Shown in pieces: positions 8,566 to 15,342 of a stretch of 64,000 nucleotides of DNA. The number at the start of each line of letters is the position of its first letter. The first letter of the stretch is position 1. The position numbers were made by a program, and so were the translations under genes. The stretch comes from Stutzerimonas stutzeri (GTDB lineage: Bacteria > Pseudomonadota > Gammaproteobacteria > Pseudomonadales > Pseudomonadaceae), in the NCBI RefSeq assembly GCF_015291885.1, contig NZ_CP036186.1, positions 1,691,001 through 1,755,000 on the forward strand, in the 5' to 3' direction. The notes below the pieces were generated by a model. That model saw only the letters and a list, made by a program, of their open reading frames with translations. It had not been told where the DNA came from and searched no databases.

Positions 8566-9097
8566 AGTGCCTCCTCGTTTGCTTGGTCATCAGGCGTTGG
8601 ACCGCAGCAGGTCCATGACTCTCCACTGGAAAAGCCGGTGGCCGAACTGAAGCGCGGGGAGTTGTATCGCGCAAAATCCATATACCGTTCGTCGCCTCGA
8701 TAAATAGGATTTAATCCCTCCGCAGAGTTTGATGATTCAAAAAAACGGCGCTTTTTGAACGCCAAAATACCAACTAAAGCGGTTCGGCGTAGTATCACTT
8801 CGACACCTTACCCTGAGTGAGTACTGGCAAGTTAATGTTATAAGTAGGTTTGTGGCGTTTTTCTGGCGATCTAATAGCGCCATAAAAATTTCCATTATTT
8901 TCTGAAAGCTATTATAAAACCGCCACGCAAGACGTTTGACCGGTTTGTTCAGGGGGTGGACGACGGGAAATTTCTTGTTGAACGGTTCGTTTGTTGTGAT
9001 TTAGCGGCTTCCTTTCAAGCATCGCCCCACGACTTATCGACCTCCCGTCACTTTTTAAAGGCTCTGCCTTTGAAGTAGTAAGTTCCGGAGAGACTCA
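8566..9097. other. 532-base AT-rich intergenic region upstream of the GH5 gene
   Basis: No convincing gene is seen here; a 78-codon minus-strand frame lacks family features and a ribosome site. The stretch 8,820-9,010 is clearly richer in A+T than its surroundings (for example CATAAAAATTTCC and GCTATTATAAAACC) and probably holds the promoter and regulatory sites of the secreted glycosidase. An imperfect dyad TGGCG(N9)CGCCA occurs near 8,863-8,882. The GH5 gene has a clear Shine-Dalgarno (CCGGAGAGA) just before its ATG. Confidence 0.4.
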
Positions 9098-11152
9098 ATG
9101 TCCACCAACCTGTTTTTCGGTGCCCGCAAGGCACTCGTAGCTTCCATCGCCACTGCCGTCCTCCTGGGTGGCTTTACCGTTGCAACTGCACCTTATGCGG
9201 CTGCGTCCACTACAGTTGCTGCAGCATCGGCTTCTGCCAAAATCAACGCTTTCACTAATGCCGACTGGCTCAATGGTGTGTGGCGTACCGGTGCTGGCTT
9301 CTCGATCCCCGCTACCGCCGTCAACCAGGCTGCTTTCAAGGCTGGCGTTTCGGTACGGCTGGCTGATGGTCAGGTGCGCAAGATCAGCCGCGCGCAGATC
9401 GTCGGCAGCAACATGAGCATCTTCCTGGAAGGCGCAAAGCTCGACGGCAACAAGGTCGGCGCTCCACAGGTGGTGAGTATCGGCAACGTGGGTGTAACGG
9501 CTCCGGTGACCACTGCACCGGCAACCATCGCCGCGCATTCGACCAACATTAACGCTTTCACTAATACTGATTGGCTCAATGGTGTATGGCGCAAGTCTCC
9601 TGGCTTCTCGATTCCTGCCAGCGAGGCGAACAAAGCAGCGTTCAAAGTGGGTGCCTCGGCAAAACTGGCTGATGGCCAGGTTCGCAAAGTTACGCAAGTA
9701 CAAATCGTCGGCGCCAATATGAGCGTCTATCTAGAGGGCGCGGCGGTAAATGGAAGTGTTGTAGGTGCACCTAACAAGTTGGTAACGGCTGGCACTACTA
9801 CTGCCACTCCGGCTCCAACTACGCCGACAGCTTCGGTCATTGCAACCAGCAACCTGAACAACTTCACCAACACCGATTGGCTCAATGGCGTGTTCCGCGC
9901 ATCCGCAGGCTTCTCAATTCAGGCAAGCACTGCCAACGTCGCTGCGTTCAAGGCTGGCGCTCTGGTGAGGCTGGCTGATGGCCAGACGCGCAAGGTGCTG
10001 CGCGCTCAATTGGTTGGCAGCAACATGAGCGTTTTCCTCGAGGGTGCAGCAATCAACGGCACATCCCTCGGTTATCCGAAAACGGTGTCGGTAGTCAGCA
10101 CATCGACCAGCGCTCCTTCGGGCCCCGCTTTGACTACTCCGCCAGCAACGGTGACTCCGGCTCCTTCGGCCCCCGATACCACTAACGGTAAGCCGCTATT
10201 GGTTGGCGTCAACCTGTCCGGTGCAGGCTTTGGTCCTTCCGTAGTCCCGGGTACCCACGGCACTAACTACACCTACCCGGCTGAGTCGTACTACAAGAAG
10301 TACGCCGATCTGGGCATGCCACTGGTTCGCCTGCCGTTTCTCTGGGAGCGCATTCAGCCCAAGCTGGGAACGCCGCTGAACACTGTAGAGCTGGCGCGCC
10401 TGAAGCAGTCGCTGGATTTTGCCCAGAAGCACAATGTCAAAGTGATTCTCGACCTGCATAACTACTACCGCTACTTCGGTAAGTTGATCGGCTCCAAGGA
10501 TGTACCGATCAGTTCCTTCGCTGCAGTTTGGAAGCAGATTGCGCAGGAAGTGGTCAATCATCCCGCCGTCGAAGGTTACGGTCTGATGAACGAGCCGCAC
10601 TCCACCAATGGACTCTGGCCGCAGGCTGCCCTGGCTGCCGCTCAGGCGATCCGTACCGTCGACTCCCAGCGCTGGATCTACGTAGCGGGCGATCGTTGGT
10701 CGAGTGCCTTCCACTGGCCTCACTACAACACTCAGCTGATCACCAATCCGTGGATGCGCGATCCGAAGAACAACCTGGTCTACGAAGCGCATATGTATGT
10801 CGACAAGGACTTCTCGGGTAACTACTTCGACAAGACCGAGAAGTTCGATCCGATGATTGGTGTCAATCGCGTCAAGCCCTTCGTTGAATGGCTGAAGCAG
10901 AACAAGCTGCGCGGTTACATCGGTGAGCACGGCGTACCAGACTTCTCGCCCTCGGCCATCGTCGCAACTGACAACCTGATGACTTACCTGCGTCAGAACT
11001 GCATCCCCAGCACCTATTGGGCAGCTGGTCCCTGGTGGGGCGAGTACGCACTGTCTCTGGATGTAGTGAGTGGCAAGCACCGTCCGCAGCTTCCGGTTCT
11101 TCAGAAGCACGCCAAGACTGCGCACAACTGCACCAGCATCGGTCCGCTGTAA
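9098..11152 (+). CDS. Secreted glycoside hydrolase family 5 protein with three N-terminal repeat modules
   Basis: The 684-aa protein has a Sec signal (about 1-36, ending APYAAAS) and three copies of a ~75-aa module starting at residues 49, 151 and 253, exactly 102 residues apart. Each runs from a FTNxDWLNGV motif to VGSNMSxFLEG and is followed by a Thr/Pro/Ser linker. A GH5-type (beta/alpha)8 domain occupies about 366-680. The catalytic acid is Glu499 in GLMNEPHST and the nucleophile is probably Glu610 in YIGEHGVPDF; DLHNYYRY is also GH5-like. It should cleave a beta-glucan type polymer outside the cell, perhaps its own exopolysaccharide. The gene is monocistronic and ends at a strong terminator. 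The repeat modules match no domain I recognise. Confidence 0.85.
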   Translation: MSTNLFFGARKALVASIATAVLLGGFTVATAPYAAASTTVAAASASAKINAFTNADWLNGVWRTGAGFSIPATAVNQAAFKAGVSVRLADGQVRKISRAQIVGSNMSIFLEGAKLDGNKVGAPQVVSIGNVGVTAPVTTAPATIAAHSTNINAFTNTDWLNGVWRKSPGFSIPASEANKAAFKVGASAKLADGQVRKVTQVQIVGANMSVYLEGAAVNGSVVGAPNKLVTAGTTTATPAPTTPTASVIATSNLNNFTNTDWLNGVFRASAGFSIQASTANVAAFKAGALVRLADGQTRKVLRAQLVGSNMSVFLEGAAINGTSLGYPKTVSVVSTSTSAPSGPALTTPPATVTPAPSAPDTTNGKPLLVGVNLSGAGFGPSVVPGTHGTNYTYPAESYYKKYADLGMPLVRLPFLWERIQPKLGTPLNTVELARLKQSLDFAQKHNVKVILDLHNYYRYFGKLIGSKDVPISSFAAVWKQIAQEVVNHPAVEGYGLMNEPHSTNGLWPQAALAAAQAIRTVDSQRWIYVAGDRWSSAFHWPHYNTQLITNPWMRDPKNNLVYEAHMYVDKDFSGNYFDKTEKFDPMIGVNRVKPFVEWLKQNKLRGYIGEHGVPDFSPSAIVATDNLMTYLRQNCIPSTYWAAGPWWGEYALSLDVVSGKHRPQLPVLQKHAKTAHNCTSIGPL
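9242..10078 (+). repeat. Three in-frame tandem repeats within the GH5 gene (306-bp period)
   Basis: Three coding repeats begin at 9242, 9548 and 9854, with a constant 306-base period (102 codons: about 75 of module and 27 of linker). Shared elements are INAFTN-DWLNGV, a GFSI segment, AFKAG, RLADGQVRK, the QIVGSNMS segment and FLEGA. The copies are similar but not identical at the DNA level, which indicates old duplications under protein-level constraint. Confidence 0.85.
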
Positions 11153-11176
11153 CGGCTGGATACCTTGCAAACCTCT

Positions 11177-11199
11177 AACGGGCCTTCGGGCCCGTTTTT
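11177..11199 (+). terminator. Rho-independent terminator of the GH5 gene
   Basis: Stem ACGGGCC / GGCCCGT with a TTCG tetraloop, followed by TTTTT, 25 bases after the GH5 stop codon. Confidence 0.9.
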
Positions 11200-11602
11200 G
11201 CGTTTCGGCCGTTTGTAAGGCCTTGCAGCTCGTCGGCTCGACAGTTCAGCGGAATCTGCAAGTGCGCTGACCAGTCAGTCAAAATTGTAGTGATTCTTGC
11301 CGTTTCGCTTGTTTCATCGCGTCAATGTCGTAACCCGCCTAGCGCGCCGCGTGCGTACTTTTTATAGGCAGATGGCCATCAGGCCGCTGCTCCGCGTTAC
11401 CCACCCGCTTGCCGTAGGTGCCCACTCAAACCCGGCGCCAATGTCTTGAACCGCCTGGCTAAAACCACGGAACTCAAAAAATGGGGTCCGGTCACCATTT
11501 ATGTGCGCACTGACAATTGCACGGCCGCGGCAACCCCGCATTGCTGTGCTTCAACGGACCGTGGTCATCCGGCCAATCTATGAACCTATAAAGGTGGACA
11601 AA
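11200..11602. other. Intergenic region upstream of the YqjD/YqjE-like operon
   Basis: About 400 bases without a credible gene. The reading frame of the next gene is open back to 11501, but the extra N-terminal residues look unlike a protein start and the ATG at 11603 has its own AGGTGGA ribosome site. The late part (11,440-11,500) has GAAC-containing stretches that could belong to a stress sigma factor promoter, but I cannot define one firmly. Confidence 0.35.
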
Positions 11603-12361
11603 ATGACGACACCCGATGAAGAGATCACAGGTTACGGCGGCCAAGCCAAAACCGATTCCCCGCTGACGGGCGCGCCGTCCGGACAGACCAATCCCCAAGC
11701 GAGCTCTGCTGGTTCTGATCGGATGAGCAGCTCCGGTGCTGCTCCGAGCGCGGAGGACTTGAAGGCGAAAGCCCGTGAGGCTGGCGAGCAGGTTAAGAGC
11801 CAGGGGAAAGCCCAGCTCGATAGTTACCGCGGCACTGCTGCCGACGAGCTTGAGAAGGTTGCGCAGAGCGTGAAGGCTGCAGCCGGTGAGCTGGAGAATC
11901 AGGACAGTACCGGGCTCTCGCATTACGTTTCAGATATGGCGCAAAGCATGGTCGACCTGGCCGACAACCTGCGCGGCAAAAGTGTCGATGAGCTCGTCGG
12001 TGACGTAAACCGACTGGCGCGGAACAATCCCGGGTTGTTCATCGCGGGTAGCATCGCGTTGGGCTTCGGGTTGACCCGTTTCGCCCGCGCATCGAGCCAT
12101 CGTGCTGACTCTGCGGCCCGAGAACCTACTACCGACTACGGACACTCCGATGCCAGTCGTCCGCATCCCACCTCACCGTTGGGTGTCCCTGCTGACGTGA
12201 CCGCTGAAACCTTGCCGAGCCAGTCCGAACTGGACTCGCGTATCGCAAGCGGTACGCCAAGTACGCCTGTTGGCGGCAACCCAGGCATGTCACCGACTAC
12301 CGGCACCACGACCGGCGTCGGCAGCAATGGCAAAGGCACTAACGGAGGGCTTAATCGATGA
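11603..12361 (+). CDS. Membrane-anchored helical protein (YqjD-like), first gene of envelope operon
   Basis: A 252-aa protein with a disordered Gly/Ser/Thr-rich N-terminus, a long amphipathic helical region (about 55-130: AEDLKAKAREAGEQVKSQGK and onwards), and a single hydrophobic segment near 145-165 (NNPGLFIAGSIALGFGLTRF) followed by another low-complexity tail. This architecture resembles YqjD/ElaB-like proteins, which anchor to the inner membrane and in E. coli bind ribosomes in stationary phase. It overlaps the next gene by 4 bases (ATGA), so it is translationally coupled to the holin-like and DUF3618 proteins. Function is inferred only from architecture. Confidence 0.7.
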   Translation: MTTPDEEITGYGGQAKTDSPLTGAPSGQTNPQASSAGSDRMSSSGAAPSAEDLKAKAREAGEQVKSQGKAQLDSYRGTAADELEKVAQSVKAAAGELENQDSTGLSHYVSDMAQSMVDLADNLRGKSVDELVGDVNRLARNNPGLFIAGSIALGFGLTRFARASSHRADSAAREPTTDYGHSDASRPHPTSPLGVPADVTAETLPSQSELDSRIASGTPSTPVGGNPGMSPTTGTTTGVGSNGKGTNGGLNR

Positions 12362-12783
12362 ACGAGCAACGCAACCTCAACACGCCCTACGAACCGGGCA
12401 ACGCCGAGCATGACAATTCGGTTGGTGGCCTGTTGCGCCAGCTGACCCGTGAAGTGCCATCCTTGTTCACCAAAGAGCTGGCGCTGGCCAAAGCTGAGCT
12501 GACTGAATCGCTTCGCGCTACGAAAGCCGGTGCTGCCAGTGTCGCAACCGGCGGTGCTGTACTGTTGGCAGGCTTCATCATCCTGTTGATGTCTGCCGTC
12601 TACTTCCTCAGCACTATGATGGAGCCCTGGCTTGCTGCTTTGATCGTCGGGGTTGTTGTCGTCGTTATCGGCATGGTCATGGTTTCGGCTGGCAAGAAGA
12701 AGTTCGAAGCCTCTTCACTCAAACCCGACCGCACCATTCATTCGCTGCAGAAGGATAAAGAAGCAGTCAGGGGGCACGCATGA
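12358..12783 (+). CDS. Phage-holin-family / YqjE-like membrane protein
   Basis: A 141-aa protein with two adjacent transmembrane helices (AASVATGGAVLLAGFIILLM and a second one around AALIVGVVVVVIGMVM), preceded by the amphipathic segment LLRQLTREVPSLFTKELALA typical of the actinobacterial phage holin-6/YqjE superfamily (PF07332-like). Despite the name, chromosomal members are not lysis proteins; they accompany YqjD-type genes. It overlaps both neighbours by 4 bases (ATGA junctions), so the three genes form one tightly coupled operon. Confidence 0.8.
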   Translation: MNEQRNLNTPYEPGNAEHDNSVGGLLRQLTREVPSLFTKELALAKAELTESLRATKAGAASVATGGAVLLAGFIILLMSAVYFLSTMMEPWLAALIVGVVVVVIGMVMVSAGKKKFEASSLKPDRTIHSLQKDKEAVRGHA

Positions 12784-13541
12784 GCACACATAACCAGGTA
12801 GATGTAGAAGCGCAAAAGGACCCGAGCACGCTGGAGCGCGAGATCGACCAGCAGCGTGCAGAAATCGGCAACATCGTCCATGCGCTGGAGAGCAAGCTTT
12901 CTCCCGGCCAGATGATCGATACCGCACTGGGCTATGCCAAAGGTGGCGGCAGCGAGTTCCTGCATAACCTCACCGATACCGTCAAAGCCAATCCGGTGCC
13001 GACGTTGTTAACCTCCGTTGGGTTGGTATGGCTGATGGCAGGGCAGAATCGGCGCCCCGACTACAGCGCGAGTACTGCCACCTCAGGTCCGTCCATGACG
13101 GACAAGCTGGCAGCCAAAGCCTCGGGCCTCAAGCAGCAGGGCACGGGCATCAAGGATAAGGCGGCGCAGATGAGCCACGACGCTTCCAGTTCACTGGGTA
13201 GTGCGCGTCACCGGGTCAGCGACTCCAGCCGGCATGCTGCCGAGAGCCTTCGCCATACCGCAGACCGTGCTCGAGGCGGGTTCACTCAGCTGCTCAACGA
13301 ACAGCCGCTGGCGCTAGGTGCCATAGGCATCGCGCTGGGAGCCTTGCTGGCCGCTTCGGTACCCCCTACACGTCGTGAAGACGAATTGATGGGGCAGCAG
13401 AGCGACCAGCTGACCGGCAAGCTCAAAGACAAGGCCCGCGAGGGTTATGAGATGGTCAGTAACGAAGGTGAGCAGCTGGCGAGTCAGGTCAAGCACGATA
13501 TCGAGCGCGACCATGGCCAACCGGCTTCGCGACCGCACTGA
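12780..13541 (+). CDS. DUF3618 domain membrane protein
   Basis: The 253-aa product begins with the DUF3618 pattern: an acidic helix STLEREIDQQRAEIGNIVHA, LSPGQMIDTALGY and a hydrophobic segment around NPVPTLLTSVGLVWLMAG. A long Ser/Ala/Lys-rich helical region (85-165) follows, then a second hydrophobic segment PLALGAIGIALGALLAASVP. It is the third gene of the coupled envelope operon. The family is associated with stress-inducible membrane proteins; its molecular role is unknown. Confidence 0.8.
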   Translation: MSTHNQVDVEAQKDPSTLEREIDQQRAEIGNIVHALESKLSPGQMIDTALGYAKGGGSEFLHNLTDTVKANPVPTLLTSVGLVWLMAGQNRRPDYSASTATSGPSMTDKLAAKASGLKQQGTGIKDKAAQMSHDASSSLGSARHRVSDSSRHAAESLRHTADRARGGFTQLLNEQPLALGAIGIALGALLAASVPPTRREDELMGQQSDQLTGKLKDKAREGYEMVSNEGEQLASQVKHDIERDHGQPASRPH

Positions 13542-13632
13542 GACTGGCGCAGGCAGGTAATGCGGATTGTTGTGTTGGGGCGTACACGGGCTTGAGTCCT
13601 ATTACAGAACCCCCGATAATCCGCCACCTGGC

Positions 13633-13708
13633 GCCGGTGTAGCTCAGTAGGTAGAGCAGCGCATTCGTAATGCGAAGGTCGCAGGTTCGACTCCTGTCTC
13701 CGGCACCA
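13633..13708 (+). tRNA. tRNA-Thr (anticodon CGT)
   Basis: A 76-base cloverleaf with acceptor GCCGGTG/CTCCGGC, D arm GCTC...GAGC, anticodon loop TTCGTAA with anticodon CGT (34-36), T arm GCAGG-TTCGACT-CCTGT, discriminator A and encoded CCA. There is one U-U mismatch in the acceptor stem. Its 3' 49 bases are duplicated at 34,420, marking it as the integration site of the genomic island. The intact copy is kept on the side away from the integrase. Confidence 0.95.
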
Positions 13709-13715
13709 ATGAAAT
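13660..13715 (+). repeat. attL: 56-bp direct repeat within tRNA-Thr
   Basis: Begins at the anticodon stem (CGCATTCGTAATGCG), runs through the CCA end and 7 bases beyond (ATGAAAT). It is identical to 34,420-34,475 except for A instead of G at 13,690, in the T loop. Confidence 0.92.
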
Positions 13716-13718
13716 CAA

Positions 13719-13747
13719 GGCTCGCAGCTATGCGGGCCTTTTCTTTT
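13719..13747 (+). terminator. Terminator after tRNA-Thr supplied by the island
   Basis: Stem GGCTCGCA / TGCGGGCC (one G-U pair) with loop GCTA, followed by TTTTCTTTT, 10 bases after the tRNA CCA. The corresponding hairpin at the far end (34,481) is the perfect version and probably the original chromosomal one; this copy would have been brought by the island. Confidence 0.75.
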
Positions 13748-13754
13748 CTGGGTC

Positions 13755-13773
13755 GGGGTTACGCCGGGGTTAC
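13755..13773 (+). repeat. Paired GGGGTTAC repeats, likely integrase arm-type sites (left)
   Basis: GGGGTTAC occurs at 13,755-13,762 and 13,766-13,773, 11 bases (one helical turn) apart. The same pair with the same 11-base spacing is found at 34,284-34,302, just upstream of the integrase gene. Such end-specific iterated sites are typical of tyrosine-integrase arm-binding sites. Confidence 0.6.
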
Positions 13774-14418
13774 GTTTCGGTAGCCTTCCCGAGTGAGCTG
13801 GGCCGATGAGCGATGCTGGCAGATCATTGGCTTCGTATGGGTTGCTGAAACACACGCAATTGAGTTCCTCCGTCATTCCGTGGACGAAGTGGCCTTGGGG
13901 CTGCTCCTTTGCCGGCTGCGCTCTGCGCCACGCCGCCCAGGCTGGGATGCGAACGTGGCATTTGTCTGGTTTGGGTGGATACCGTTTTGGATACCGCCGC
14001 TTGGATACCACCTCAGTGCTGGTACGCAAAACGTGGTGCGCAAGGTGGTACGCACGGAAATGGACATTTCAGCGATGCGTACCGGCTCTCCGGGCTGACC
14101 ATATCGGCGGCCGTCCAATTCCTGTTTTGATGGCAAAGACGCTGAGCTTTTTCTTATGCAGCCTACAGCCTCGGTATGAGGCATGCGTCTGCGGGCTTCG
14201 CCGGCCGTACCCAGACCTGCACGAGCTCTGGACCTGGATGATCCCGCTCGAAAACTTTACCTGTACACGTAGCCAGACTAGATGTGTCTTCTCCGTAGAC
14301 ATATTGTGTGAGCGGCTGACTCATTAAGCAGAGCCGTCCACTCTGCGACTGCAACAGCGGGTGCCAAAGGCAACTGCAGTACAGAACTCACCAACGCGGT
14401 AGCAAGGAGCAAATACAG
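13774..14418. other. Left-end non-coding region of the island
   Basis: About 650 bases without a supported gene. Several 80-170 codon frames on both strands lack family features and are Trp/Arg/Cys rich in a way that suggests non-coding DNA. The region holds two sets of short iterated sequences (see 13,977-14,054). The last 20 bases contain AAGGAG, the ribosome site of the gene at 14,419. Confidence 0.5.
13977..14054 (+). repeat. Iterated GGATACC and GGTRCGCA sites
   Basis: GGATACC occurs at 13,977, 13,989 and 14,003 (steps of 12 and 14). GGTRCGCA then occurs at 14,021, 14,035 and 14,047 (steps of 14 and 12). An inverted GGTATCC lies at 34,404-34,410, ten bases before attR. The helical-turn-like spacing suggests a protein-binding array, perhaps for recombination or regulation. 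Confidence 0.5.
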
Positions 14419-15066
14419 ATGAAAAAGCCGGCTACGGTAGCCGCCCTAGAGGATCTAGGACGCGTAAGACTATCCAAGCACTTCTTCATGCGAGATTTCC
14501 TGTACTCGGAAATCTCGCAGATTGAAGGCATTCCCAACATCCCGGATTACCCTGACCGTGCCATTGAGGCTGGGCGTCAGCTTTGCGAATTATTGCTGGA
14601 GCCGCTCCAAGATCGTTTTGGCCGGATCTGCATTCGCTCCGCCTATCGGGCTCCGGCAGTCAATGCGAAGGGCGCAGAAAACAAAAACCAATATAGTTGC
14701 GCCGCAAACGAGAGCAACTACGGTGGGCATATTTGGGATTACTTGGATACCGATGGCTATCTGGGTGCGACCGTTTGTGTTGTGGTGCCCGCGTTGTTGC
14801 CCTGGTATGAGGAGCGGCAGGACTGGACGCCGCTGGCTTGGTGGATTCACGACAATTTGCCGTACGCCAGCCAATTCTGGTTTCCCAAATTGGCGGCGTT
14901 CAATTTACGGTGGAGCGCGAACCCGAACACGCTGCCCTCTATAAACACCTATGTGGCAAACCCGCATACTGGAGATAAGCGGGCGCTGGTGAAGGAGGGC
15001 GTCGCCACGCTTAGTTTGGAGGAGCGCAAAGCGATCATCCGGCCTTGGTTAGCCAGCTTGGGGTAA
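14419..15066 (+). CDS. Peptidase M15-like protein of unknown role
   Basis: A 215-aa protein without signal peptide. The central part (about 70-115) reads RICIRSAYRAPAVNAKGAEN, then NYGGHIWDYLDTDGYLGA, reminiscent of the M15/hedgehog-type DD-peptidase fold (S-x-Y-R-S/A-P-x-V-N, then a GxxxD-type metal site). The usual H-x(6)-D motif is altered to GGHIWDYLD, so zinc-dependent activity is uncertain. The C-terminus is aromatic rich (LAWWIHDNLPYASQFWFPKL). AAGGAG precedes the ATG. It is the first gene inside the island, upstream of hsdR by 276 bases. Without export it may act on something other than peptidoglycan. Confidence 0.55.
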   Translation: MKKPATVAALEDLGRVRLSKHFFMRDFLYSEISQIEGIPNIPDYPDRAIEAGRQLCELLLEPLQDRFGRICIRSAYRAPAVNAKGAENKNQYSCAANESNYGGHIWDYLDTDGYLGATVCVVVPALLPWYEERQDWTPLAWWIHDNLPYASQFWFPKLAAFNLRWSANPNTLPSINTYVANPHTGDKRALVKEGVATLSLEERKAIIRPWLASLG

Positions 15067-15342
15067 ATTCACACCGACGTGATAGATCGCTCGACGTTGC
15101 TTCAAGTTGAGCAAGTGGATCTGAATAGATCCGTTTAGCGGGCCGCTAGGGGTTTAGCTTTACCCGATGATGGCACAAAGATATTGTGGCCATCGCAGCA
15201 TCTCTTAGCGGTGCTGCTGCACGTCAAGGATGGCCTTCAAGCGCGCTGTCATTAATGCATACTCGCTTCCTCAGGCTGTTCGGCTCGGGCATGTATCGCC
15301 CTTGTCGGGGCGTCCGAATTGCTATCGTTTTGGGACCGGCGC

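Noticed and set aside
8562..8798. 78-codon minus-strand frame upstream of the DUF2945 gene
   Set aside because: No ribosome site or recognisable family, and it overlaps the DUF2945 start and an AT-rich promoter region.
12358..12783. Prophage holin
   Set aside because: No lysis or structural phage genes are nearby; the protein belongs to the chromosomal YqjE-like group in a conserved-looking operon.
13806..14327. 173-codon frame at the left end of the island
   Set aside because: No family features, Trp/Cys/Arg-rich composition, no ribosome site, and it overlaps arrays of short DNA repeats.
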